From contig JAKZZE010000001.1 of assembly GCA_024220505.1 (NCBI GenBank), forward strand, positions 2,728,001 to 2,792,000: a stretch of 64,000 nucleotides of DNA, written 5' to 3'. Below are positions 30,346 to 42,828 of the stretch, piece after piece. Within the stretch, counting starts at the first letter, position 1, and every line of letters starts with the position of its first letter. Origin of the DNA: Rhizopus arrhizus. Its lineage: Eukaryota; Mucoromycota; Mucoromycetes; Mucorales; Rhizopodaceae. A program made the translations under genes and the position numbers. The notes below the pieces were generated by a model. The model was not told where the DNA came from, did no database searches, and saw only the letters and a program-made list of their open reading frames with translations.

Positions 30346-33300
30346 TTATTTAAAATAAATAAAGTAAAATAAAGAAAAAGAGCATATTCCTCTCTCTTTT
30401 TCTGTCTGTTTTCTACCGGAGTTCAAAATGTGAAAAAATGGGCTTTTCTGTTACTGCAAAAAAGAGACATTAACTTTGTTCAAATTATTAAAATTAATTT
30501 GTTTGCTATTTCATGATTCTCTTTAAAAAGCCTTGAACTTTGTATATAAAGGGTACTTGTATTCAAAGAAGAAGACTATTTCTCATTTACAAGCTTGGAC
30601 CAAGTACAAAAGAATAAATACAGACTTTATCAGCAAAACTTAAATGATTGCATTGTCTTTACAGAACAGCGCCCAATCCTCACGTGCTCAGTGTTACATT
30701 TTAATATTAAATACGAGTCAAAAGCCAGGAAATGATTTTGGTCATATATCATGTCGATATTAAAAGACAGTCATATAGGACACTTGTTATGGCAGTTTTC
30801 AAATTGATTTACTGAATGTTGAATAAGGTTTTGAAGGTGTTTAACAGGTACCACTTTACTAGCCTCAGTAACTGTTTTCATGAGCTTTTCTTTCAAAAAG
30901 TAAAATATATCCTGTGGTCTTTATCAGTATCTTTTTTTTTTGAAGAAGCTTTCTTCATAAAATGACACAAGGAGCAATCGATTGAAGCTGAACATCTTTG
31001 GGTTTAACGTACTTTCAAAGATCGGTCAAACCCTTTAAGCGAAATGATTTTTCTCGACAAAGGTTGCTGCTTGTTGAGCTTGACCAACGACAATGCTACC
31101 ATTAGACTGATACAAAAAGAGAAACATAGGAAAATAGATCTCAAAAAAAAAATCACTAAATAAAGTTCTAGAGAGCATTGTTTGAACAAGAAAGCATGCT
31201 CGCCCAGTGGATCGACGACGACATTGAGTAATGCCTAGCCAGAGCACTAGCCCATAGCAGCCTTAGAATAGATGGATCGCTGTAGCGATTTCCCCTTTTT
31301 CTTTTGGTTCCCTTTTTGCTGTCGATTGATTTACAGCTTTGTCTAACACTGTACTGGCGATTTAGTGCTGCCACTGGAAATTCATTTTTGATGGTAGACC
31401 CTTCTGGTCTGGTGAAGCGACCGCCAGCAAAATCCAATACGTCCGCCATCTTCACCCCGAAATCGCCAAGTTGACTTCCAAGGGAACACTACCTCTCTTT
31501 AATCGGGCTTACAATCTCTCAAAATCCTGTTGGCTTTTCCTTTTCTTTTTCAATAGTATCCAATAATGCACACCTTTCTGGCGGTAATTGAATAAACTTT
31601 AACAAAAAAAAAGTTGACTACATTGTCTCGCAGGTGAAAATAGAATTTGAGTATTCAAATAGTAAATATATACTTATTAATACATGTATGACTTGTTGAT
31701 CAATTTGCTCATAATTCATTTATACATCAATAGTATAAAGCCAAATTAAGATTGATTATCCCATTTTTATTACAGTGTCCTAAACTGAATACGAGCACTG
31801 TATAGTATAAACTATAGAAAGTAATAGAATGTTCACTAGATAACAATGGCAGGGTACTTTCATATACATGTGTTTATACATCTTTTAAATAATAACAAAA
31901 CATTTTTCAAATAGCCTCATATCTTGATATAAACAATTCAAAATTCAATCTATTATTTTAAAGTTGATGGTGCTAAACCAAGAGTATGAGATCTTTAAAG
32001 ATCTCATATAATTTGAGTATATCATTGAAGTTTATTAAGGACAATATTTCTTTAGTATAATTTCACAAACTATAGTTTTCTAAACAGATTTATTTTAAGA
32101 AATAGAACATACACTGAATACAAAAAAAGAGATTAATGGTGTAATTTTATATTAAAAGTTTTATTCATTCTTTTATTATCTATTCATTTACAAATACTCT
32201 CTCTTCGTTGATAACAGGATGAACCATGAGAAGTTGGAGACCAATCTCATCCCAAAAAAAAAAGTTGCTGGGGCAATACATAATACTTAACATTACATTA
32301 AATGTTGAAATATTCCCAGTACAATAGCAAAGGATTTAATAAGCGCATGAACCCTACTTGCTTATATGAACCCTATCGAAACAATTGCGCATGAACCCCA
32401 CTTGCAATTTGAAACGTTCTATTGTAAGTTAACCATCTGCGAAGATTAATTACTCCAGCTTTGAAAATTGATAAAAAAAAAACGTGTTTTGATACTTTAA
32501 AATGATTATGTCGTCACCATCTTCTTTATAATCACACTAATCAAATGATTTTTTAGACACAGCTTTTTTGTTGGAAGTCGTTAAACTTCATGATAAGGTT
32601 ATGACAAGAGCCCATCCATTTCTGTTGAGTTGGTGGCACCATACCCATTGAGACGCCATTTAAAAGTGGGTTTTGTGTATATTCTGATTGATCAACGCTT
32701 AACAGCCTTTCTCTCTGTTTCGCGTAATTTTCCTTGGATAATAGAAATAATTGAATAAAATTATTAAATAAGCATACAATATATATTTATTTCCTGGTTG
32801 TGGTTTAATCTCAAACGTGTTCCATTTGTTGTTCTAATATGATGATTGTTGAACATTCAAGTAAACAAGCTGGAAATGGTGATTATTTAACATTCTAACG
32901 ATCTTCTTGATTATTTTTCGAAGGATGTTGTTTACTGGCACCTCTAATATCTTGCAATTTTTAAATTTCTTCAATAACTGCTCTAGAATTTGTGGTTCGA
33001 CGAGGGCAGACTTTAGTATTAAGACACGTGTGATTAATTGTTGAACTTGAGAAAATTGTATCATTTTGAGTGGTACCAGTATTGGTTCATTGTAATGCAA
33101 GTGATAAGTCCATTCTTTAAATTCCTTGTTGACTAAATAGAAAAATGAATTATAAGCTTGAAACCGATCAAAAAATATATTATTGTAAAAAGTGATTTAA
33201 AGAGGTTGGCCTATATCATTTATAAACAAGTACAAGTAATAAGTGATTACAGCATATGATAGGAAATTATGTACATACTATTATTGAAAACAAAAATTTG

Positions 33301-34948
33301 TCCATTTTAGCTTATCCAAAATTTATCATTGCTACCATACTCGTTAAATCAACAAAAGAAAATATATAAAATATATGCTTGTCTGCTACTGCTCTTATAA
33401 AAAAAAAAGTATTTCAGATTACGTTGAAGAAATTGATAGTTTTATTTCGACTGACGACATACACACTTCATCTGGTGATATGCGAGGAGTAATGTATATA
33501 ACAATATTTAATACTAAGTAAATCCAGCTAAGAGCATTTCTCACTTAACCTATAGTGCTTTCCCAATTTTGCTGAAAACGTTTCTAAAGGGTACTTTGTA
33601 TAGATGAAAAGTGAATAACCCAACATATCATACCAAAAATCAGGTTTGCTATTGACTCTTCTATTGCGTAGGGTCATTTCACTTTTAAAAATTAATTTCA
33701 TAGATTATAATATATGCTTTCTGAAAATAAGATGATTATATGAATGCCTTAAGTATAAAACAGATCCTATAACTTTAGAATCAATATGTCAAATGATCAT
33801 CTTTTAAAAAATAGTATTTCTTGCGATCAAGAACATATACGAGGTGATGGAAGCAGTGTCATGGCATCACTGTATTTGGCAGATGGCCAGCTCAAAGAAT
33901 TGTTTAAGTTCAATCAAAAAGTATTGAAGAAATCTACAGCGTTAGGATTCAAAGAGAAAGGAAGGGTTCAAATCATCCGGCGATTTTGTCCGTATTTTAA
34001 ATTAAGAATGAAGATCCTATTAAAAACCGCGGTTGAAGGATACCCTATCAGTTTCTTTTTCACAAGCCCATGTGTGTATTAATAGGTTATCAGCTTGGAC
34101 TTAATACTGTCCGGCTTACTGTTTATATAATCGAAGAATGATGTACTGACGGTAATATTATAAAAGCCTCTGTCACAACTTCATGAGCTTTGAAACTTTC
34201 AGTCTTCTTCAAACCGTATGTGTGCTTTAGTTAGCCAACATAATTGCTGTTGGCGATCTCTTAATGATGTTACACATGCTCCATTTCGATTCATTTTTGC
34301 CAAGAAAAGAAAATTTCTAATCAGGTATTAAGCACTGTAAACGCATTCTGCTTAGCAAAATACCTTACTTATTAATGGTAGTTCCTTGATTCAACACATT
34401 ATTTGTGCTATCATTGTTTATATAACATAAAATTGCTTAATGCTGCTTAAATGCAAAGCTAGTAGAGACAGATATACAATTTGATTTGTCGGAAAAGAAA
34501 GGCTATTGTAAAAGCATGCTTAGGGCGAGTACAATAGTGTAAAGGAGTATTCGTATTTGTCATCAATTATGAGATTAAATCAGCTACAATCCATACCATA
34601 CGTGTATGTTCTGACAATGCTAAAAAACGATATTTTTAAATGTAGACTGCTAGACATGTACTTTTGAATGAAATTAAATGATTTAACAATAATACAATTG
34701 AAAAATTATGTGTAAAAGGTGTTGGGAGATAACCTAAAATATGGCTAATAGGCTATTTACAATGTACTTAAATTTTTATATTAAAATATTGCATAAATCG
34801 TTATTGATAAACAGATATTACACTTTCTATAAATAAAAAACAGAAAAAGAAACACTTGGCAAAAGTGAAACAAAAACATCATTCGAAATGAGTTTATTTA
34901 AAAAGGAAAACGATCCACAGAGGCCGTTATATCCATTAAACTAATATG
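30346..34948. other. Gene-poor AT-rich region of about 4.6 kb
   Basis: No convincing gene. Minus-strand frames at 31004-31455 overlap in three frames and look like one decayed coding remnant (for example SDPSILRLLWASALARHY), family not recognised. A minus frame at 32834-33100 has a Leu/Ile-rich composition. A plus frame at 33786-34082 (98 codons, MSNDHLLKNSISCDQEHI at the start) could be a remnant or small gene; I do not recognise it. Two copies of GCGCATGAACCCYACTTGC lie at 32343 and 32391. Probably old mobile-element ground. Confidence 0.45.
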
Positions 34949-34956
34949 TATAAAAG
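34949..34956 (+). promoter_or_regulatory. TATA-like box TATAAAAG
   Basis: Lies 72 bp before the ATG at 35021. The paralogous gene at 60822 has the same octamer 66 bp before its ATG, which supports a real core-promoter element shared since duplication. Confidence 0.5.
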
Positions 34957-35020
34957 TAGGTTTTCTTTTCTTTTTCTTTTTTTTTTTTTTTTTTTTTTTT
35001 TGAACACGAACCAAATAGTT

Positions 35021-35932
35021 ATGACAAAAATCGCAAAGTTTTCTAAAATGGACGATGAAGAGTGTGCAATAATTTTGGCGCCCAATAAATTTAACGACAT
35101 GGATTCATCAATCACTGCCGGACAGGATGAATCAACACCACGTACATTCAAGGAAAAGATGATTGAACTCTTTGCTATTGTAAGGCCATTGATTTTTATG
35201 CTTGTGATTGATGTTGGTCTTTCTATTGCTGTTTATTATATCACAAAAATGTGGGTTAGCCAACTGATTGCAATTATCTTGTCCAGTATTCCACCATTGT
35301 TACATACCCTTTATACCTTTATCAAAGAACGAAGTGTAGATATCCTAGGCTGTATTTTCGTCCTTTCTTCTATTATCTCTGCTATCTTAACCGCAGTTAC
35401 AGGTAAATTCGTAACAGCTTACATATAAACCTAATTACTTATATCCTATATAGAGGACATTCGAATTGGCTTATTACGTGACTCAATAACAACATTAATA
35501 ATAGGCGTTGTGCTCTTTATCACATTGATACCTTTAAAAACAAGATGGTTTACAATTCGACCGATGCTTTTCACGATTATTCAAGAGGGGTTTTCTAAAA
35601 CAGCACCTCTTACTTGGACAGATCAAGAAGGCATCCAACACTCTGTTCCTGTAACGGATTTTAAATGGGATCATATCAGCGCTTTTCGAAAATTTTGCTA
35701 TGTGATTACATTTGCTTGGGGCGTACTACTTATAGGTGAATTTGTAGCCATAGTGATTATGATTGAGAGTACTTTGGATGTGGATCAAATTGTGCTGTAT
35801 GGTAACATCATTGTGGTTGCTATCGTCATTTTTATGACAATTGTTACGGCTGTTGGGTTTTATTTTGTACAAAAGAAATCAATGGCTTTTGTTAGTAAAT
35901 GGAAAAATTCCAATAACCACAGGATATCATAA
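35021..35932 (+). CDS. VC0807-like membrane protein, paralogue of 60822-61747
   Basis: Two exons, 35021-35402 and 35454-35932; 286 residues. The start was chosen because MTKIAKFSKMDDEE aligns with MLETKQLSKIDSEE of the paralogue; the upstream in-frame ATG at 34946 only adds a poly-Phe translation of a T tract. Helices at about residues 55-75, 78-98, 105-125, 140-155, 220-240 and 250-270. The blocks FKEKMI, RPLI..LVIDVG, SSIPPLLHTLYTFIKERSVD, LLRDS and PLKTRWF recall the VC0807-type bacterial and fungal membrane family of unknown function. The intron (51 nt) sits after ACA|G, exactly where the paralogue has its 47-nt intron. No enzyme motif is visible. Confidence 0.72.
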
Positions 35933-36744
35933 TTAAAAGTCTTCCTTGCTTTCATATGCTATTTATCTATTCTACTGTAATATATCTGCTTTCAACAATA
36001 AAATTGAATGGTCCTTTTTTTTTATTTTTTTATAAAAAAAAACTTTTTATTACTTGGATAGAATACCAAAGAGAAAAAGGTATTATTTTTCATTTACATG
36101 AGTAATGCTAAGTGAATGAAAGAAAGTAATTCAAAGATGAGAATGAAAAAGAGTAACGTTGGATTTGTATTTAAGTTATTGACAGCACATAAAATAATCA
36201 AAATGATAGTACATACTTCAGTTTGTTCCTTGTTTAATATCTAAATAATGGCTTGGTTCTGTTTTATCTCTAGTTTGCCTATCTTGTCATGCTCGAAAAG
36301 AAAATTTGAAGTAATCTGTAGCATCAGCTAAACAAGCAACATTTTATTTTTATACAGAAAATTAGAAGCAAGTCTTTCCTAATGAATTGAGAAATACAAA
36401 GGAACTTTTTTGTTTGTACTAAACCTGCATACGCATAGCAAAGTAATGGTAATCAACCATTCTCAAATCAGTCATAGAACTAAATATATCTTATTTTTCA
36501 GATTTATCACCTTACTTACTGCCTTTCTTTGTTATGCTCTTTTCTATCTTAGTCCCTTGGTAAAAAATTCCCATTCACCTTATAACATCTGAAAAGAGAG
36601 GCTGGTTGCATTTGTGCTACCTTTAATTAAAGATTGTGCTATAGAATCAAGTATTGAGCATTAGAATATCTTCTTCTTTCCTGTTTACTCTTTTCTTTTT
36701 GTATTTTTTCTATTTTCTCTACTTGTTTTATATTTACTCCTTTT
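35933..36744. other. Intergenic between two membrane-protein genes
   Basis: AT-rich 812 bp including the downstream region of the VC0807-like gene and the promoter of the gene at 36745. A 60-codon frame at 36410 is hydrophobic but shows no family. Nothing else seen. Confidence 0.5.
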
Positions 36745-37187
36745 ATGTCTAAAGATAATCAATCATTTGGCTCTATTTTTGCATCCGGTATTCAAGATGT
36801 GGCCGCTGTACTTGGTATCTTGGGAACAGAGATGTGTGATGGAAATGCTGCCTTGGCTTTATCGAAAGGCTGCTTATTTCCTGCTGCTTGTGGCATGTCC
36901 ATGTTTGGTGTACTCGGTCTATCAAAGTATCTTTTGAAATCCTTTTTACCAGAAAGAGTTGTGAAGAATATGGGCATAGATCGCTCCGGATTTGACAAAT
37001 ATAAATTAGAAGAAAAAGTAAATAAAAAACTATTAGCCATTTCGGACGAAAAATTACCTTGGTTAAAACTACACAATGTGAAGATATACATGGATGCGCC
37101 TGCATTGAATATAAAATGGTGGATACTCTCTTTTGTTTCATGCTTTGGTTTATCTTGTCTCAACTTTGTTCCTTATATACCTCATTA

Positions 37188-37219
37188 ACGTGCCACCAAG
37201 CTTAAACCTGAAAAATTTT
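37188..37219 (+). repeat. Left terminal inverted repeat (32 bp)
   Basis: Perfect inverted copy of 39808-39839. Confidence 0.95.
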
Positions 37220-37397
37220 AATTTTGTTTCAATTTTTTTTTTTTTTTGACATCGTGGACATGAGGTGTATTTTTTTTTTTTTTTTTGGACATCTCATGAC
37301 ATTTAGTGTAGACATTGCTTATTTCCTGAAATTAGAGGGACTTAATGACGTTTTTTTCTTAGAAAAAAAGCCTAGTTTTAATGATATTTATTGTTAA

Positions 37398-39509
37398 CTA
37401 TACCAAACCTGAAGGCACTCTGACTTTTCTGTGAGACAAATACTTTTTCTCGACAAACTTTTTCACCTCTTGAACAACTTCTCTGACATCAGTACATCGA
37501 TTATAAGCTTCAATAAAGTCCATTGATCTCCTAAAATACCTACGTATATGTGTTAAATCGCCGGCTTTATCCAAAAATAAATCGATATTTTCCTCAAGAG
37601 ACTTAAAGGAGTAATCGCATTTCAAGCGAGCTTCTCTTTTTGCTGCACCCCAGTACATTTCGATCCAATTACATTCGCAATGGTATTTAGGATACAGCTC
37701 AAAAACGTGTCCAGAGTTTATGATCACCTCCTCCAAAGCAGACTTTTGATTTTTAAAATCAGGGCAATTCTCTAAAAAATGGAGAGCGCAGCAAATTGGA
37801 TTAACTCTATCTGGAGCCCCACAATGTAACTTCCATTTCTTGCCTTCCAGATCATGTCCAATCCATAGACTTCTTTCCTCCAAAATTTTTCTTATTCCCT
37901 TGAAATAACGTACTTTTTTTGTTTTCAAGTTTCCCTTCTTATCCCTTTTCTTGATCTCTTTTTCATAGTAGAAGGACTGGACTTCCTCCATACCTGTGGA
38001 TCTTGAGATATATACAGTATCTCGGAACTGGAATTTCTCACTCAATGGCCAAGGCTTTTCATTGAGAGTCATTCGGCTGGCGACCAAAGCATCATCAGCA
38101 AAAGCACCATGATTGGAGCTGTTATCAAAGAGAAAAACAGCTACACAATTGGGGTGAAGTGCTTCGAAAAGGCCGATTGCATCTTCTTTTAACTGCTCAA
38201 CCATGTGTTTTGAAGTCCACCATCCATCTCTTGCAGTACCTGCCTTGAACAGCTTTCTTGAAGACCACTTTTGAATCTTCATTGTTCCATGGCAAGGGCA
38301 TTGAAACTCACTCACCATGATAGATAGCCCAGGACCCTTTTTTCTGATGTAATTTTCTCCATCAGCTAACCACATATCGTTCTTACCATCATTTGCGTAG
38401 AAAGTACTTTCATCGTGCGTAACGAACACGCACTTTCTCTCGCCTTCTGGTAATGCATTTGGCTCCAATACATCTTCCTCAGTTTCTCCAGAGTAAAAAT
38501 CCATTTTTTCCATATATTCGAGCATCCTCTTCGATCAAACGCTTCTATACTCGACCACATCTTCGCGTTCGTGACCATCGAAGTAAATGGTTTTTTTGTT
38601 CTTTCTATAGACATAACCCCATTCATGGAGATAGTTACTGAGCGTGCTTTCAGGAACAGGTTGCATTATTACGCCCAATTTGGATGGGATAACTACTTCA
38701 TCAATGAATTTTTTAATAGTAACCAAGGAACGTTCAGCAGGCTTCATTCTACGTATTTCTTCGAGAACCATTTCCTTGATATCGGCATCATTAAGAAAAG
38801 ACTTTCTTTTTGAATGAACACCTTGTCGATGTCTCGATAACACCCCTTGACTCAAATATTCTTTAGCCCATTTTACGATAGTCATGGCACGATACGCAAC
38901 GTTGTTATCTGCCCAATGAATTCTAGCTGCCTCACGAGAAGCCAAAGTAATAGGAATACCCTCAATTCTCTTAATAAAGTAAGTATAAATCGAAGAGTAT
39001 TGCATAAAACTGTATCTCTCGATCGTGTTTTCTTTATCCTTCGAGTTCATCACAGGTTTCACATACATTTGAAGTTTTGGAAGTATTTCTTGGATTCTCA
39101 AAAGTTGTATTTCATTCTTTGACAATATGGGAGAACTGGCTTCTACAACAGGGGCAATAGATACAAATCCAAAACTCTCGAGTTTGCCCTTATCATTAAC
39201 AGATTTAGCTTCTTTTTCTCGTCTCCAGCGTGTTGACCTAGAGGTTTTCGAATAAGACAAAGGTCTGTTTCGCTTTACATTATTATCAAGCAAAACATTG
39301 TTGATTGACATGCTGATTGTAGGATCAGCATTACGCATTTCAGTTATGTTGCTTAATTCTATAAGCTCAGAATCGCTCATGTCCCAGTCTTGATCATTTA
39401 AATGAGGGACAAATTGGTTCGTCTCATTTCTATGTTTTTTAAGATAAGCTCGTTTTCTAGCGTTAAGTAGAGGCATAGTTTTAGAGTATGAATAAGGGAG
39501 AAGAGGCAC
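37398..39509 (-). CDS. DDE transposase with long D-E spacing, interrupted by one in-frame TGA
   Basis: Minus strand, two pieces in the same frame: 39509-38535 (324 residues, ends ...DVVEYRSV) and 38525-37398 (375 residues).  A single TGA at 38537-38535 separates them, nine bases before the next ATG. Otherwise the frame is open for about 702 codons. The N-terminal piece has helix-turn-helix-like DNA-binding character (RRMKPAERSLVTIKKFIDEV). The C-terminal piece has FVTHDESTFYAND (first Asp), VFLFDNSSNH (second Asp) and CECNWIEMYWGAAK (Glu); the second Asp and Glu are 154 residues apart, against 34 in classic Tc1. A Cys/His stretch lies between. Similar long-spaced HDE.TFYAND transposases are abundant in fungi, especially Agaricomycetes. 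The TGA may inactivate it. Confidence 0.85.
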
Positions 39510-39807
39510 CTATGTTATAGTACGAGCTCTCTCATATTGATTACGTAATATGTGATTGTTATGTTTATCTGTCCTCTACCATACGGTATTAAAAAAATTT
39601 GTTTCAATATATGTCTTCCCTAAGGACTACCAGCTAAAATTTTGAAATACCGCATGTTTTCAAATGATATAAAAAGAAAATATTATTAATAAAATTAACA
39701 ATCTAATCCATAAGAAATGTTCAGAAAGGTTTATATAATAATTGTTATGGCTTTGTTTTATTGTTGGATTATTTGTGGAAAAGTTTATAGCATTTGAAAA
39801 TTGTCAA

Positions 39808-39839
39808 AAAATTTTTCAGGTTTAAGCTTGGTGGCACGT
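39808..39839 (-). repeat. Right terminal inverted repeat (32 bp)
   Basis: Perfect inverted copy of 37188-37219. Confidence 0.95.
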
Positions 39840-40856
39840 TATACCCATACTACTTCTTGGGATTACATTTATTTTCCATTAATTTTGACAGGTTCAACCT
39901 TTGTTGCTTCTTTTGTTTGCTGTGTAGATGCTGTTCTCATGCTGTCTGGATCCTTAGATCTTTTTAGCGTTCCGCCGCACATGAAATCCATCTTAATATC
40001 TTATCATTTTGGCAACAGGTATGCTATGCTAGTCACTTCTGCTATTGGCTGTATTTCAGCTTTGGGTATCGTTGTTGGTTACTTAGGTTCCTACTTGGTG
40101 GTTCAACAAATGGCAGAGGTAGATACATATCTGTGGCTTGGTCTAGAGCTTGTTTTGTGTTTCTTACGACTGATAATCTGGTCATTAAATACTGAAAAAG
40201 ACGATCTAAAACTAATTGGCTTAAGATTCAAATTACAAAGAACTGATGAAAAAGTGATTGAGGTTTTTCGAAATGAACTTGGAATGAACAGAAAAGAGGC
40301 ACTAGACGTAATTGAAAAGATCAAAGAAGAGGATTGTTATATTAATTTCTTAGCTCTCGATCTTTATCTTCAAATCAAAAAATACATCCACATGGAATTT
40401 TATGATATTCAAATGTATAATGAAGCAGATATGTACGTAAAATGGAACACGAAAGAAGGCACCTTTGAGACGATCGCAATCATCTGTAATGGAAAAGGCA
40501 TTGTATTGGATCAAACCAAAATGGGAAATATCGTACTTAGCAAAAGCTATTATGAAAATTTTGATTGGACGGATTTGAAGAAAGTTGATAAAGTTGACAC
40601 ATGCTACGTTGAAAGGATATCTGGAAAAGAAAAGACTTGGTATTTGAATGAGGAATCCGAATTGCGGCAATATAATAAAGATGAAATTTCTAATGAGGAT
40701 TTTATACAAATTACCAACATGTATAAAAAAGCTTGTCATTGGGTATTCAGCTATGACTGTAACGAAATTGATTATATTCACAAAACACGGCCCGGATTCA
40801 AGGATGCAGAGAAAAAGGAATTTGATCAAATATACGATATAATAAACCTAATTTAA

Positions 40857-41230
40857 ATGAATCCGCTGTAAGTTACTATGATTAAACATGTATTTTACCT
40901 ACACTATAAAAGAAATTCGCGTGCGCATGATATCTTCCATGCATACTAATCGTTCGAGTCGGATCAAAAAGGGCATGAGGAAATTAAAAATATCTTGTAG
41001 GGTTAAGATTGAAGAAAGAAAAAAGAACGCATAAATAGGTAAAAGTTTGTCAAAGGTATCAGCTTGGGTTCTGGGAGCAACCAGACCAACAACCATTTTT
41101 CGAGAGATAGGGGAGGATACAGAGAATATTTATTTTTGTTTATTAGAGGACGAATTGGATGAGATGGTATGCTATACTTAAGTTTTCTGTCATTCAACAT
41201 TTCAGGATTGTTCTTGTACGTTTCAAAGAA

Positions 41231-41275
<45 letters not shown>

Positions 41276-42828
41276 CACCTGATTGAACATGTACAGCATC
41301 TTGTCAATATTTAATATGACTTGTAAAAGGACATATATCATTCTATTCACATGGGTATTTCTAGCACGACCAAAGCAGTACGATTTTATCTGATTATAAT
41401 AAGTCTCAATGTAAATATCGATAATAAATGTGTACCTTTTCTCTAAGGATAATCCTATAATTGTCCTTTGTTCATAATAATAACTGAGAAGAAGAGAGCA
41501 TTTTCCTGGGACTCATTTTAAAAGAATCAAAGCTGATAGCATAATTTAACAGCTAAAATAGCTCTGGTTGTAATAAATGCTTTTACATTCTTCATTGTAT
41601 AATACCAACATTGATGCCTGGCTTGGTTTGCTTTTCTCATGCTCTTTCCATATCCCAATGGTACAACAGTACATTAATTAATTCACCAAAGGTCCTGTGA
41701 ATAGTAAATATCTTAATTTGGCTGCAATCAGTTATTATTTTTTTAACTTCTTGTAAGTTTCATAAGGACGCCAATTGGCATATTTATCAACTATATTTTG
41801 TTGTCAAAATAAAATGATGCTTCACAGTCAAACTGAATATGGATCTCCATTTCATGACAGGAAGCTTGCTTATGACCAGTGTAGTTAATGCTATTAATGC
41901 TAAACTGTTCCTTTTGCTGCTTGATTTATTATCAAAGTGAGAGGTAGAGGTACAGAGAATCTGGATATTCTTACAGAGGAGGCCTTAAATAAAATTTGGA
42001 CAAGTCAATAAAGCCAGCGATGATATTCATTTTAAATTGTGTGAGATATCACGAGTTGGTATTACAATATATATGCATATACGTGTGCGCTATTAGTAAT
42101 ATGCTGTTTATTCACTGTAGGAGGTTGATAATATAACCTGTGGAAAGGAAAAAAAAATAAGAAATTATGAAACTGTATAAGCATTTTTCAGAAGAGGATA
42201 GCAAATTGTGGGATATATTGTTGAACTGATAAGTTATAATCATGTTTATAATTCAATTACATTCTGTTTACTATACTCCCCCCCAAAAAAAGAACCACAA
42301 ACACATAACAACTTATCAAAATCTGAGATCTTCTTTTATTGAACCAAAAACATTCAAATATTTATATCTTTTTTCAAATATAATCTTCGCTGTACTTCTT
42401 ATAGCGTCCCTTGAGCACGTGATTTTTTTTTGAACAATTGGAAGAACTGAACGTTTAGTTCTCAATGGATAAAACTCTTTCCAGATCTTTTTCGGTAACT
42501 AAGATGAAAGCTTCTATGGCATATGTTGTGGTAAATTGTAAACGGTTGAGTTTTCAGGATCTTTGTAATGAACAAATTTCAGTGATATGTTAAAACAGTA
42601 GAAGAAAAATTACCCAAAAGGAAATTTTCTTTGGCGCTGCCAAACTTAAATACGATATGCTGATTTTTTCTATTGTCTGGAAAATGACATAGTGAATCGA
42701 ATTCCGATGACTGTATCTGGATAATAATGTACACTTCAAAGTCCGTACAAAGTCAGGGCACATCGAAAGTCCTGCAAGTCACAAACTTTTTTTCTTTCTG
42801 CTTTTATTTCTAAAGAAAAATAATTATA
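40857..42828. other. Intergenic, AT-rich, about 2 kb
   Basis: No gene seen. Contains the T43 tract at 41233-41275. Small frames here lack family features. Confidence 0.5.
41233..41275 (-). repeat. T43 tract (possible poly-A tail of a minus-strand retrocopy)
   Basis: 43 uninterrupted T on the plus strand. Read on the minus strand it is an A43 following unique sequence from about 41350, as a retrocopy or non-LTR element tail would look. No coding remnant upstream supports this. Simple homopolymer expansion is equally possible. Confidence 0.5.

Larger units (their letters stand above)
37188..39839 (-). mobile_element. TA-inserting DNA transposon, 2652 bp, perfect 32-bp inverted repeats
   Basis: The left end (37188-37219) starts ACGTGCCACCAAGCTTAAAC; the right end (39808-39839) is its exact reverse complement for 32 bases. 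Both ends are flanked by TA (37186-37187 and 39840-39841), while the paralogous empty site at 10116-11549 has a single TA. That proves insertion boundaries and TA duplication. Inside lies one minus-strand transposase gene (37398-39509). T-rich subterminal repeats lie at 37231-37287. TA duplication and DDE residues place it in the Tc1/mariner-IS630 group broadly, but the catalytic spacing is atypical (see the transposase entry). Confidence 0.93.
36745..40856 (+). pseudogene. Multi-pass membrane protein gene (paralogue of 10116), split by a transposon
   Basis: The coding sequence occupies 36745-37187 and 39842-40856. Omitting the element 37188-39839 and one TA copy leaves an uninterrupted frame of 486 codons including stop, colinear with the 477-residue paralogue at 10116-11549. 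The break falls inside the codon pair for the His-Tyr of YIPHYTHTT, a block present intact in the paralogue. No other stop or frameshift is visible in either half, so the insertion is recent relative to the duplication. With the element present the product would end at PYIPH, losing most helices and the soluble C-terminal half. Family not recognised; topology as for the paralogue. Confidence 0.85.

Noticed and set aside
33786..34082. 98-codon plus-strand frame as a gene
   Set aside because: Looks coding-like but has no recognisable family and lies in debris; mentioned only in the region note.
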